NCBI GenBank assembly: GCA_028456385.1
Contig: JALNQF010000149.1
Span: forward strand, 1 to 64,000
From: Ophiosphaerella korrae
Taxonomy: Eukaryota > Ascomycota > Dothideomycetes > Pleosporales > Phaeosphaeriaceae
Reading direction: 5' to 3'
DNA: 64,000 nt
The notes under the pieces are model-generated. The model searched no databases. It had not been told where the DNA came from and was given only the letters and a program-made list of their open reading frames with translations. The position numbers were made by a program, and so were the translations under genes. This document shows, piece by piece, positions 38,527-48,550 of this stretch (position 1 is the first letter of the stretch; each line of letters starts with the position of its first letter).

Positions 38527-38955
38527 TATTATAGGTGTAATAGAAGGAATTAAGATAAAACTAATTAGTCCTAACTTAGGTACTAACAAAGTATAAGATA
38601 AGTAGAGTAATAATCTTAATTAGGAGACTATATATAACTAGGATACTTAGCGTAATCTATAATCTATAGACTCTTAGCGTTAATAGATTATAGATTAAGA
38701 TAATCTATAATCTACTAGTCTTAGCAACTATAGATTATAGATTACGATAAGTATATAGTTAAAAAGATACGTATTATTAGGATAGTATTAGTAATTTAAT
38801 CCTTTAACTATAGAACGCTAATACAAGATAGTTACGAAATATCTTCTATTATTATAAGTTATTACAGATTACCCCCTAAGCTTTTACTATTAACTCTTAA
38901 TCTACTAACTCTTTTAAGATAGGTACCTATAGTTAATAATAGGTATCCTATTATA
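38527..38955 (+). repeat. 3' LTR of copy A1
   Basis: Same length as the 5' LTR. Its terminal TG and CA are mutated to TA by transitions. Confidence 0.92.
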
Positions 38956-38960
38956 CTTAG

Positions 38961-40630
38961 GCTTACTTTAAGACTTATAGCTTTAAGCCTTTAACTCTAA
39001 AGATTACTAGGTCTACTTTACCTTATTACTATTAGGCTAGATAAATAACAATATAGGCCTAGCCTAGCTTAGGTAGGTATTTAACTACGCTACTAAGACT
39101 AAGGCCTAATTAAGCTATTAATTACTTATTCTTAATAGCTATAGATCTTACCTTATAATAGATTTTATTAAGTACTATAATTAGAATAAGATTTTTTTTA
39201 TAGTCTATCTTCTTTATTTAACTTATATACTTTAGCTACTTAACGTTATTATATTTAAGCTTTTCTTATCTACTTACTATTAAGACCTTAGAACTAAGTA
39301 AAAGTAATAAGAGTAAGTAAGCTTCTATAAGATAGGCAAGGTTAATAAATAAGATAGTTACTTAACTTAATTAATAGTTAGCTCTTATTAGAGTATTACA
39401 AGGTATATAAGTAATAATAGGTAGATAAAAATCTAATTAAAGTATTAGTTGTAATACTCTATTAGGATAAGAAGTAAAGAAGAGATTAAATACAATAGTC
39501 TATAAAGGTCTATCAACGTTCTTATATACTTACTATCTAGTATTTATTCTTAAGCGCTTACTCTAAAGCGTTTACTCTAGAGCGCTTATTCTAGAGCGTT
39601 TACTCTAGAGTATTTACTCTAGAGCGTTTACTACTAAATAGTTACGTATTCTACTACGCTATATTACTTAGCCTAATTGCGTACAATATAATAGCTTACT
39701 TACTACTTAGTATTATAATACTTACTTAGCTTAGGTAGTAGCTTTTATAGAGAGATATTAGAGTCTTACTTCTATAAGTAAGAGAGACTTCTATCTAATA
39801 TTTATAGCTACCTAGGAGGCGTCTTTTAAAGAGGAGACTATCCTTAAGGCCTTTAAAGTAACTAGCCTCTTACCTCTTAAACTAGAAGTAATACTTAAAA
39901 GATTTAACTATAAGTAGCTTATATAAGGTAGCTTAAGTAATAGTAACTCCTTAGCCTTAAGTACCTTAAACTAGAGAAAAACTAAGAGCCTACTCTACTA
40001 AGTAGTAAAAGATAGACGCGACCTATAAGCTTAAAAGCTTAGCTAAGCCTTCTATTAAATCTTAGTTTAAAAAAGCCTCTTTAAGTACAAGGTTTATAGT
40101 CTTAGATAGGCTCTTACTAATAAGAGACTACGTAAGAAGTAAAGTAAGCCTCTACTTCTAGAGTAGTATAATAAGTATAATAGTAGAGCTATATTCTAGT
40201 CTTCTAAGAAGGTAAAGAAAGTACGTAATTGTTAGTAGTAGTAGGAGCTAGAAGAGGAGTAGTAGAAACTCTAGAAAGCTAAGAGAGCTCGTACACGAGA
40301 GGAGTAGAAGTAGACTAAGTTTTAGGCACTTTAGTAGCGGCGTGCAGCAAGAGTAGCAGCTCGAGTAGCACGTAAGAATGAGAGGGCTGAGAAGGCAGCA
40401 GAACAGGCCTCTAGAATAGCTGCTCGTAGGACTTAACAACGACTCAAACAAGCTCTTAAAGCTGCCTAGAAGCGTAGGAGGAGTAGCCTTAAGGTATCTA
40501 CTCAGGTAGACTCAAAAAAGAGAGCTGCTGCGCAGCCTCAACGTCGTGGAGAGGCATCAGGTGCTGCAGTAGCTCTGCCGCTATCTCAGTCACGTCATGG
40601 CCGAGTAATCAAGCTGCCAGTTAAATATAG
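38961..40630 (+). pseudogene. pogo/Fot transposase, DDE domain and C-terminus
   Basis: This continues the frame from 31,918. Around 39,125-39,300 the decayed frame matches the catalytic region of DDE_1 transposases (a GHGSH-like segment, DFI, then an HTLQPLDV-like segment). From ~40,330 the frame is better preserved and Arg/Ala/Lys-rich (RRAARVAARVARKNERAEKA), then ends near SRHGRVIKLPVKYR and a stop at ~40,630, the usual basic C-terminus of the family. Confidence 0.85.
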
Positions 40631-40744
40631 ATAGCTATATATATCAATCAAGGCCTATAGAGCTCAACTCCAGAAAATATTGCAGTAATAGCTATTATAC
40701 GTGGCTCTGTAGCCTCATGTTTGGTTGCTACTTTGGCGTTCGGA

Positions 40745-40786
40745 GCGGGCGTTGCGCCGTCCCGGGCGTTGCGCCGTCCACCTCGG
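40745..40786 (-). repeat. Right 42-bp TIR
   Basis: Perfect reverse complement of 31177-31218, including the internal duplication. Confidence 0.95.
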
Positions 40787-41056
40787 TACAGCCCCCTAGC
40801 CGAAAATACAAACCCTTTTATTTATGCGCCGCTGTTGGGTGGAAACAAATTCACGTCGACGACGGAGGCAGCAACAGCGAATTCAAGCCTAAGCAGCGCA
40901 CTAAAGGTTCAGCCCGCGGCTGATGGCGCTGTTTGCGCTGAACAACAAATATATATCCATCACGATCTGCCTCAACCACAGTATCGCTGGTCTACATTCC
41001 AGTGGACTTTCTTAGCACCGCGGTCTTTTCAACAGTCGCCTTAGCCAACTACGTAA

Positions 41057-42996
41057 ATGTATTCCGATATATTCGGTAATAAAACCGCCACTACATCATG
41101 GGTACCTGAGCCCAAGACACGGGGAACTTGGGGTATCCTTTCCAGCTGCATCGTTACGATATCTCTTTGCGTCTGGGCAGCTATCCATCTAAATATCCCA
41201 GAACACAGAAAAAAGAAGCTGAAGCCATGGCAGTTCTGGAGGAATCTACAGCTACATCGGAAAGTGTTATGGCTCTTGCTCGGTCTTGTAGCGCCAGAGA
41301 TTGTCGCCTACACTGCTTGGGGCCAGAGGCGGCAAGCCGAAGCCCTCATGAAGGATGTAAATGAACATTATAACGTATCTTTACCGCCAACTGCGTTTCA
41401 AAGAGCCCGTGCGAAAATCTCCAGGGAGTTTACTAAAGCGTTTTGTTTCTGGCGGAAGCCAGTTGTAGACGTTGTAAGTCAATATTCTGATCGTTGATTC
41501 TTGTACTGATAAGAAAATAGAAAATTCGTCTCGACGAGCAATTAGGCAACGTCCCAAAAAAATCCAGACATCCTTGGGGAGTATCTCATGGATTTTATGG
41601 CATGTCGGGTGGCTTCGCAATTGACACCAGTGGCCACAAAGATCAATTTCTGCCTTTGTCAATGAAGCGTGTAGCCCTAACATGTGATGGAATTAGATTC
41701 TTGATGAAAAAGGAGCCCAATCTTCTGCCAGATATTTCGGAAGAGTATATCGAAGACAAGAGCAAGGCAAACGGACTTGCAAAGTTATTGGTTTGCTTCC
41801 AAGCATTGTGGTTTTGTGTCCAGGTAATCGTTCGAATGGCCCAGTCCCTACCTATCAGCCTGCTTGAGCTTAACACTTTTGCTCATTCCATTTGCACTCT
41901 GGTGATATTCTATTTCTGGTGGGAAAAACCTCTAAATATCGAAGAGCCAACTCTGATTTTCCAGGAAGAAGTCAGACCACTCGCAGCGTTTATGAGTATG
42001 AGGAGCTTCCCTAATACTATTCACGGAAAGGCAATTGAGAACAGGTGAGTGGAAGACAGACATCTGGATAAGTATGGAAACGGTCGTGGAGTACCTGTGC
42101 CCGAGCGGCCTACTCCAACATCTCGAAACCGAGCTACGTTTATTGTCGATGAAATTGCACCAGTTACCGATCTGAACTCAAATACCGCCTCCTCATCTAA
42201 CAATACTCCCTCAAAGTCTCTACCAGTTGTTCAAAATCTACGAAGAGAGAGTATTGATGTTCAAGGTCAATATGTTCCGGGAAGCGACCTCGCCTTCCGC
42301 TTCTGGTCTACGCCTAAACGCAACAAATACAAAGGTACATATCCCCTCCACCTCTCTGCTCGCACTGTCAGCCGCTGGCGTCTTGCGACAGTGGCTCGCC
42401 ACCAGTATCGACTTGGCACCGATCGCATTGGTGGGGAGGGAGTCGAAGCTAATATGTCGCTATGCACACGTGTTGGCGATTTCGATTTTTTCCTCCAATC
42501 CGACGGCGACAACAAGACCAGTCATGATTGGCCCACAGTACTTGCTTTTGTGTTTGCTCCAGCAATTTATGGTGGCATTCATGTTGTAGCTTGGCACATG
42601 GTATTTCCTACATATGCTGAGAAAATACTGTGGCGTATGTCTGTGTGTTTTGTCATGACGGCTTCACTTCTCTGGGTCCTGGAGGGACTTTATACGGGAG
42701 AGGATGACGAGGAGCATAGAAGAAAGTACGATGATATCTTAATGGGAGATGGAACAGTTATAACAACAAGAAGAGCCGATGCGCCGAGGGAAGGGTGGGA
42801 TAGCTTTTGCCATGCTATTGCTCCATGTCTTATTTGTGGAGTAATGATCTTGGCTGTATTGAAGGTAGTGGTAGGGTTCGGGTATATTTTCTCTAGGACG
42901 TTTTTGGTGGTAGAATGCTTTATCAATGTGGCACACCTGTCACCAGCAGTTTATGAACTACCGTCGTGGGTTGTTTATATTCCACATATATCCTAG
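41057..42996 (+). CDS. Fungal multipass membrane protein, function unknown
   Basis: Exon 1 is 41057-41473 and exon 2 begins at 41539 after a 65-bp GTAAGT...AG intron in phase 0. The N-terminus (TRGTWGILSSCIVTISLCVWAAIHLNIP, two hydrophobic segments) and a middle part with HPWGVSHGFYGMSGGFAIDTS and FWWEKPLNIEEPTLI belong to a large uncharacterised ascomycete family as I recall it. The C-terminal part (42,049-42,996) has several more membrane segments and ends PSWVVYIPHIS. A TGA at 42,046-42,048 lies inside a GTGAGT donor (42045), but no convincing acceptor is visible, so either a second intron of ~200 bp or a nonsense mutation is present. The pogo transposon sits only 270 bp upstream and may have replaced promoter sequence. 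Confidence 0.7.
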
Positions 42997-43646
42997 TACT
43001 TAGGATGGATTAATGAAGCAGAAAATGTTCACGCCTCTCGCACTACTAATTCTTTCATCACAGGCGACTTACTGCAAAATTTCAGAGGTTTTCTGAAGAG
43101 TCTTAATCTGGGACAAAAGTCCTGTCTTTCGTCTAGCAGAACCTACTGGCTGGACTTACGAGTTGCCTATAGATGAATGGTCCGAGAAAACTGTTTGCCA
43201 CACTACAGGAATCTATGCTTAATGTAACTACCCGCCAGGAACGACCTGGCTGTGCAAAGCGTGGCCGGTCATGATCGCTTGAGAGCCATTCAATTGGGAG
43301 TCTTTGGAAGGTCGCTTTGTTGAGTCACTAGAAACGAGTATGGGGGTACGAGACCGCGAAATGCCACTCGTCGTCTGATGATAGCCTTACGTCTCGCAGT
43401 CCTTATTGCAGTCACGCTGGGTAACTAGCACTTACGACAGTTGGTAGGACTACTGCGGGATGTGGCTATCTCAGCTCTTTACAACTCGTTTGGGCTTAGC
43501 GTAATAGTATAAGCAGCTCAGCTGGTGCGGAGACACTTGCAACACCAGCACCTTCTCCAATAGTCTTCTAGTGACGATGCACGCTGCGAAACATATTCGG
43601 TGACTATCCGAGCCGCTTGTTCATCCTTTCTTGGAAGTGCTAGACC
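42997..43646. other. Intergenic between tandem genes
   Basis: About 650 bp; it should contain the terminator of the membrane protein gene and the promoter of the regulator. No motif stands out. Confidence 0.4.
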
Positions 43647-45062
43647 ATGGCTGAATCCAAACCGCGACAGCGGAAATTTGCCCCACGTTCGCGGACAGGG
43701 TGCTTGACGTGCCGAACTCGCCGGAAACGCTGCGATAATCGGCATCCTCAGTGTGCCAACTGCACACGTCTCAATCTTACTTGCGAATGGCAACCTCAGC
43801 GCAAGCTGGTCATTGAAACAGCTCGGAGTTCCACATCTCCTAATCCTGAACTTCAAGTTTCCAGCCCACTACGCTCATCCCTCGACTTTTGGGATGTCTT
43901 GCCAGGCGGCCTCGACGAAGCGTCTGAAAGAAAGCATATCCTCCAGTACTATGTTCAGGCCTACGTCCCAAGTGTCTCGGTTGCAACAAGTCCAACCAAC
44001 TACTACACCTCACTGTACATGCCTTGGGCGTTCCAAATCAATGGCATGCTCGATGTTATTTTGGCCATATCATCCGCTCAACTTGCTCGGCGTGTAGAAG
44101 ATCCAGAGCGTTCCAAGCATCTCAAGGCCGTATCACAAAGACACGAAAACAGATGCTATGAATTCATCAAAGGCCGCGTATCTCACCTGGGTGAACCCCT
44201 TCAAGATACTTACCAAGTCATCGCCATCATCTTGATATTGGTTGGATTGGAAGCCCTAAACGGCAGCACTACCACGCGCTGGATCTCTCAGTTGAAGTGC
44301 GCACAGAGGTTATTGAACAATATCTCGCCAGAGCAGACTATTGTAGACTATATCGAAGTTGACTCTCTGCACCGGCATTTTACGTACCATTTCGCCTCCG
44401 CTTCTCTTATGGCGCGAGTCACCACAATGCCTTCCACGGCTTCAATTGAACAGGACTTGTCCTCTGTCAATACGTCAATGGTAATGCCGATGACTACCAT
44501 TGATCCGCTAATGGGCATTTCGTACCAACTATGTGATCTGATTGCTCGAATACAATATGTGACTTCGAGCAATCCAGCGTTTCCACACATCACCGAAGCC
44601 TCCTTCCAAGCAATCGAAACTGGCATCATGAACTGGGCGTACGATAATCCCTTTGCCTTAGGTGTTGATTTCACCATTGCGCTTGATCTCATCGCGCTTG
44701 CGGAGGCGTACCGTCTCGCGGCACTCATTCAGTTGCACAGGAGCTCTCCAGCACACATGTCACATATACCCGACTATGCATCACGCGCCATGGAATTTGT
44801 GGCTCGGATACCGCCTGGAAGTCCTGCAGAATCAAGCTTACTCTATCCGCTGTTTTTGGCTGGTGCAGAATTGGAAGATGAAAGCGCTATGGAAAGATGC
44901 TCCAAGCGGCTCGAAGGAATCCAGGGAAGAAATCGCTACGAAAACGTGGGCATGGTGCAGAAAGTTCTCAAAGAGGTCTGGCGACCAAAGCTAGAATCTG
45001 GAATACGAAGGGATTGGGAGGAGGTGCTGAGAGAATGGGACTGGTCCTTCACGCTGGGATAA
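43647..45062 (+). CDS. Zn2Cys6 fungal-type transcription factor
   Basis: Intronless, 471 aa. Residues 19-46 form a perfect binuclear zinc cluster, C-X2-C-X6-C-X6-C-X2-C-X6-C (Cys19, 22, 29, 36, 39, 46), preceded by a basic RQRKFAPRSR stretch. The rest is the helical middle region typical of such regulators, with EASERKHILQYYVQAYVPSVS near residue 92, which resembles the fungal-specific transcription factor domain 2 (PF11951) group. It should bind CGG-type half-sites in the nucleus. A CGG-N5-CCG site lies 154 bp after its stop, between it and the short-chain dehydrogenase gene on the same strand, so that gene or itself is a candidate target. Confidence 0.92.
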   Translation: MAESKPRQRKFAPRSRTGCLTCRTRRKRCDNRHPQCANCTRLNLTCEWQPQRKLVIETARSSTSPNPELQVSSPLRSSLDFWDVLPGGLDEASERKHILQYYVQAYVPSVSVATSPTNYYTSLYMPWAFQINGMLDVILAISSAQLARRVEDPERSKHLKAVSQRHENRCYEFIKGRVSHLGEPLQDTYQVIAIILILVGLEALNGSTTTRWISQLKCAQRLLNNISPEQTIVDYIEVDSLHRHFTYHFASASLMARVTTMPSTASIEQDLSSVNTSMVMPMTTIDPLMGISYQLCDLIARIQYVTSSNPAFPHITEASFQAIETGIMNWAYDNPFALGVDFTIALDLIALAEAYRLAALIQLHRSSPAHMSHIPDYASRAMEFVARIPPGSPAESSLLYPLFLAGAELEDESAMERCSKRLEGIQGRNRYENVGMVQKVLKEVWRPKLESGIRRDWEEVLREWDWSFTLG

Positions 45063-45215
45063 AGATGTTCGGGCCCTATTCTCTTCCTGTTTTGGCAGAT
45101 ATCCGCGATTCCTTGAAAGCCAATTTGATCAACCAACACAAAGGACAACCATATTCATAGCATTTAACGCCTAGCGAACCTTTTCAGGTCTCTATCCGGA
45201 AATGAGTGGTGTAGC

Positions 45216-45228
45216 TCGGGGTAGCCGA
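45216..45228. promoter_or_regulatory. Candidate Zn2Cys6 binding site, TCGG-N5-CCGA
   Basis: Perfect inverted half-sites TCGG and CCGA separated by GGTAG, ~385 bp upstream of the dehydrogenase start. Inverted CGG triplets are the classical target of zinc-cluster regulators. Which protein binds is inference. Confidence 0.4.
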
Positions 45229-45276
45229 CACCCCATCTTGAGCTTCTGACTACCCCGCATTCAAGGCACGGCCTTG

Positions 45277-45292
45277 ATTGGTGGCCACCAAT
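45277..45292. promoter_or_regulatory. Perfect 16-bp palindrome with inverted CCAAT boxes
   Basis: ATTGGTGGCCACCAAT equals its own reverse complement and presents CCAAT on both strands, ~320 bp upstream of the dehydrogenase ATG. A possible site for the CCAAT-binding complex. Function is unproved. Confidence 0.4.
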
Positions 45293-45612
45293 GCGCCTTC
45301 ACTCTTTTGACAGCTATAGCTGTGGGGTGTATATACCCATAATGTTTGGTTGGCGAAGGCACCGAATACGCTGACTCGACCAGCATCCCCACTTGTAGCC
45401 CTTCAGACAAGCGGCTGGCATATGTTTCGCATGTGGCGTCGCCTGCGTTTCCATTTATATGACTGACTCTTGACATTTCAAAACTCCTATCTTGTACGAC
45501 CCCGGTTCTCTACTTTTATCGTTGCCGTCGTCTCTTTATCCTGTCCTGACTTTGAGTATAATAAATACATCGCATTTTATTCAGGCTGTAAGAAACCATT
45601 TTTACCTCTGCC

Positions 45613-46650
45613 ATGGCTGAGCCTGCATTACCTCTGATGGCTACACGTATTTTATTCAACCAACAACAACTCGATATATCAAGCCTTCAAGGTCGCTCCG
45701 TTCTGATAACAGGCGGTGCCTCAGGTATAGGTCTTGCATGCGCAACAAAAATCGCAGAGGCAGGAGCCTTCGTCACGATCTCCGACCTGCAAGAAACTGC
45801 AGGACTCGCAGTGGTACAGGACTTGATACAACGGGGCCACAGAGCCCAATTCGTGCAATGCGATGTCACGTCCTACGCTGCACAAGTCATCATGTTCCAA
45901 AAAACCATCCAATTCGGCAACGGCAGAATCGACATCGTCATCCCAAACGCCGGCATCGTGGCGGAAAAGAGCCTCTTCGAAATGCTCCCCCAGGCCAGGC
46001 CAACCCTCGACTCCGCACCACCTCCTGAACCGGGTTTTCTCGGCTGTAACGTCAACATCCAGGCCGTCTATAACACCTGCTACCTCGCCATGCATTACTT
46101 CCGCCTTCCACGCGACACCGCAGACACTTACAAGCCCAGCATCGTCCTCATTTCCTCGCTCGCAGGCTACATCGGCTACCCCTCCAGCACCACATACAGC
46201 ATCTCCAAATTCGGCGTGCGAGGCCTCTTCTATGCGATCCGCGATGCCGCATCCCCCGCTTTCCGCGTCAACCTTGTGGCCCCCTGGTTCGTGAAAACTG
46301 CCATGACCACGGCGCCCGACTTTGTCGCCAGCAACGCCAGCATGATATTGAATTTCACGGGCTTTGCGCCCATGGAGCGGGTCGAGGCTGCGGTGTTGCG
46401 GTTTTGTGCCGACGAGAAGCTGCATGGGCGGGCGGCGGGCGTGTTTCCTAAGGCGAATGAGGACCTAGGGGATGATCTTGAGGGTGCGTATTCAGGGCTG
46501 GTGTTGCAAAAGCATATGGCGGATGTTATGGGGATGGTTGTGAAGGGGATGGCGGAGATGGAGGCGAAGAATGAGTTTGCGAGGCAGGATAACGCGACAG
46601 GGGTGGCGCAGAGGGAGGAAGAAAGGGAAGGTGTGTTGGGGTTGGATTGA
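45613..46650 (+). CDS. Short-chain dehydrogenase/reductase (SDR)
   Basis: Intronless, 345 aa. The Rossmann motif TGGASGIG is at residues 33-40, DV near 84, PNAG at 111-114, catalytic Ser at 181-182 (LISS) and the catalytic Tyr195-Lys199 in YSISK, all in classical SDR spacing. The enzyme should oxidise or reduce a hydroxyl or carbonyl group with NAD(P), probably in the cytosol since no targeting signal is seen. The acidic residue after the second strand (ISDLQ, Asp58) favours NAD(H). The charged tail after residue ~300 is longer than usual. Intronless and next to a zinc-cluster regulator, it may belong to a small regulated unit. Substrate unknown. Confidence 0.92.
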   Translation: MAEPALPLMATRILFNQQQLDISSLQGRSVLITGGASGIGLACATKIAEAGAFVTISDLQETAGLAVVQDLIQRGHRAQFVQCDVTSYAAQVIMFQKTIQFGNGRIDIVIPNAGIVAEKSLFEMLPQARPTLDSAPPPEPGFLGCNVNIQAVYNTCYLAMHYFRLPRDTADTYKPSIVLISSLAGYIGYPSSTTYSISKFGVRGLFYAIRDAASPAFRVNLVAPWFVKTAMTTAPDFVASNASMILNFTGFAPMERVEAAVLRFCADEKLHGRAAGVFPKANEDLGDDLEGAYSGLVLQKHMADVMGMVVKGMAEMEAKNEFARQDNATGVAQREEEREGVLGLD

Positions 46651-46774
46651 TATTTCCTCGTGTTTTCTATTAGTGTGAATTCTTTTCGGATTGCGTATTA
46701 CTCTATATTATCCTGTCCTGTTGTCTGCAGACGTCATGCTTTGCGTCGAATACGCCAGCCTCCCTCCTTTCCTT

Positions 46775-47809
46775 TCAAGGTACAAATACATCGAAATCTG
46801 CAACTGGCGAACCGCTTTGCTGCAATCCTCCACCGGGGATATACACTTTTCCTCGCACGCCCACAGCATATGTGCCATGCCTCGGAATCCTCATCGTGCC
46901 CACGCTCTCCCACGCATCGGCAACTGTATCATACGCCTCCACCTGATCAAACACGCCACTCTCAGACTTCGTATTTCCCTCTCCCCCAAACGTATACACT
47001 TTCGCCCCCACGACGCCCGCCGCAATACCGCCCCTTGCAGTCGGCATCCGCGCCCCACTCGTCCTCCACCCGGCCTCCAGGTCACTTAGATCAAGCACAA
47101 AAACCTGATCCCGCACATTCTCCTGGCCATAATCGCGACCGCCCAGAACGTACAACTTGGAGCCTACCACCGAGGCTCCAGCGTGATCTCTGCGCGCCGG
47201 CATGTATCGCGCTGCGGCCGGGACGGTAAGCCAGGTCTGGCTTTGCGTGTCGTAGATGGAGACGATGGCGACTGTGCGCTGGGTGCGGTTGCCAAACAGC
47301 TCGAGGTCTGTCATGCCCCCTGCGAGATAGATTTTCTTGTCGTACACGCCCATTGCGGCACTTCCGCGCGCTTCGCCGTCCGGCATGTTTTGAATGGCCG
47401 TCCAGCCATCTGTGGCAGGATCGTACATGTACGAATTTGCAACTGCGCGCCATGCACGGTCTGACCCTGGTGCTTCGGCGAGGCCGCCCAAGGAGTAGAT
47501 TTTGCCGCCGACGACGGCGGCGTTGGCGTGGTTGAGGGGCATGGGCAGGGAGGCTTTAGTGGACCAGGTGGAGTTTTTGAGGGAATAGAATTGCATGAGG
47601 GGTGTTGTTGCGATGGGGATTTGGAGGGTAGGGTCGGTGGATGGGACGATGCCTCCGAGGATGGCGAGAGTGGAAGGAGGGAGGAAGATAGTGGAGTGTT
47701 CTTGGCGGGGGGAGAGGGAGATAGGTGGGAGAGAGAGCCATTTGGGTGTGGGAGAGGAGGATATGGCGGTTAGGGAGGAGAGAAAGAAGAGAAGTTTGGA
47801 GGAATGCAT
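46775..47809 (-). CDS. Secreted Kelch-repeat (beta-propeller) protein
   Basis: Intronless, 344 aa. Residues 1-19 look like a signal peptide (MHSSKLLFFLSSLTAISSS). Five to six Kelch-type units follow, visible as GGKIYSLGGLAE, DKKIYLAGGMTD, GSKLYVLGGRDY, GAKVYTFGGEGN and RGKVYIPGGG, each ending in a W-containing strand (TDGWTAI, SQTWLTV, ADAWESV). Such propellers bind proteins or sugars. No galactose-oxidase copper ligands are evident, so it is probably not an oxidase. The gene is convergent with the SDR gene; only 124 bp separate their stops. Confidence 0.85.
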   Translation of the reverse strand: MHSSKLLFFLSSLTAISSSPTPKWLSLPPISLSPRQEHSTIFLPPSTLAILGGIVPSTDPTLQIPIATTPLMQFYSLKNSTWSTKASLPMPLNHANAAVVGGKIYSLGGLAEAPGSDRAWRAVANSYMYDPATDGWTAIQNMPDGEARGSAAMGVYDKKIYLAGGMTDLELFGNRTQRTVAIVSIYDTQSQTWLTVPAAARYMPARRDHAGASVVGSKLYVLGGRDYGQENVRDQVFVLDLSDLEAGWRTSGARMPTARGGIAAGVVGAKVYTFGGEGNTKSESGVFDQVEAYDTVADAWESVGTMRIPRHGTYAVGVRGKVYIPGGGLQQSGSPVADFDVFVP

Positions 47810-48550
47810 GTTGGAGGTTAGTAGAAGGTTTGTGCAATCTGATGCTGGATGTGCTTTTCATTTTTTGAGTAACCATCGCTGGTACTTATACTTCTGTAGT
47901 ACGAGATGGGCATCTCGATAGCAGTATGGAAGTGGCTCAGCGCCGTGACGAGGAGCCAAATGATTAGGTGAGATATCCAAGTATTTGCCGATGTCCGACT
48001 TCACGTCCGACATGTCCATTGATAGGTAGCCATCTCGTACGCACTTGGCCATCCCTGTGGCCTAATCGGAAATGAGAACCGGTGGACGGGAGAATAGACA
48101 AGCCGGATCAGATAGATGTTCAGTGAAAAGCAGGACAGGAGAGAAACACGTGGGTAAAAAAGCTGCGGAGTCAAGAGATTACTCTTCACGAGAGAGATAC
48201 CGAAGATAGCCCAGAGATAACTGGAAGAGAGCAATGCGTTTAGATCTTAGCACTGTCTGGCATAATCAAGGAATGGTCGAGTGATTTATGAGGCTCGTGG
48301 AGACCGGAGGTTGTTGTAGAGTTGGAGAGCTGGAGGTCACTGTGATGAAGCTAGCCAGGTATGGTTAGCGTCATCGCTACCAGTGACAAGGGTGGTTGCG
48401 TCCTGTGTTTGTAAACAGACACGGAACACAAACCGACTGCTCCGCAACCGCAACACCGCCGCCAGCATCACACCCACAACACGACGCGCCCTTCTTTTTG
48501 GCAGCCGCATAGCATGCTTTGCTGACATTCTTTGTCTTCGCCTATATATC
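47810..48550. other. Divergent promoter region
   Basis: About 740 bp between the Kelch gene (minus) and the kinesin gene (plus). No repeat or RNA gene seen. Confidence 0.5.

Larger units (their letters stand above)
31924..38955 (+). mobile_element. Complete Ty3/Gypsy chromovirus-type LTR retrotransposon (copy A1), RIP-inactivated
   Basis: LTRs of exactly 429 bp lie at 31924-32352 and 38527-38955, flanked by CTTAG at 31919-31923 and 38956-38960. A polypurine tract (AAGAGGAGAGATAG) precedes the 3' LTR. Reading through stops, the plus strand shows gag with two decayed CCHC zinc knuckles (~33,325-33,440, cysteines and histidine replaced by Tyr), reverse transcriptase with a YLDN remnant of YxDD (~35,540), RNase H (~36,000-36,400), integrase (~36,550-37,300) and a C-terminal chromodomain-like stretch (~37,590-37,860). 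The order RT-RNaseH-IN and the chromodomain define the clade. All Cys-to-Tyr and Asp-to-Asn changes fit RIP. Confidence 0.93.
31177..40786 (+). mobile_element. Complete pogo/Fot-type DNA transposon, split by a Ty3/Gypsy element
   Basis: 42-bp terminal inverted repeats (31177-31218 and 40745-40786) match perfectly and start CCGAGGTGGACGG. The dinucleotide TA flanks both ends (31175-31176, 40787-40788). Without the inserted 7,032-bp gypsy element and its 5-bp duplication the element is 2,573 bp, a usual size for the family. It codes for one transposase on the plus strand, now a pseudogene. Composition is normal in the outer ~100 bp on the left and ~450 bp on the right and heavily RIP-mutated in between. 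Confidence 0.92.

Noticed and set aside
40717..41044. Open frames across the right pogo TIR
   Set aside because: They start inside the transposon end, have no domain, and end before the real membrane protein gene.
45721..46425. 234-codon minus-strand frame opposite the SDR gene
   Set aside because: Antisense to clear SDR motifs (TGGASGIG, YSISK) and without any domain of its own.
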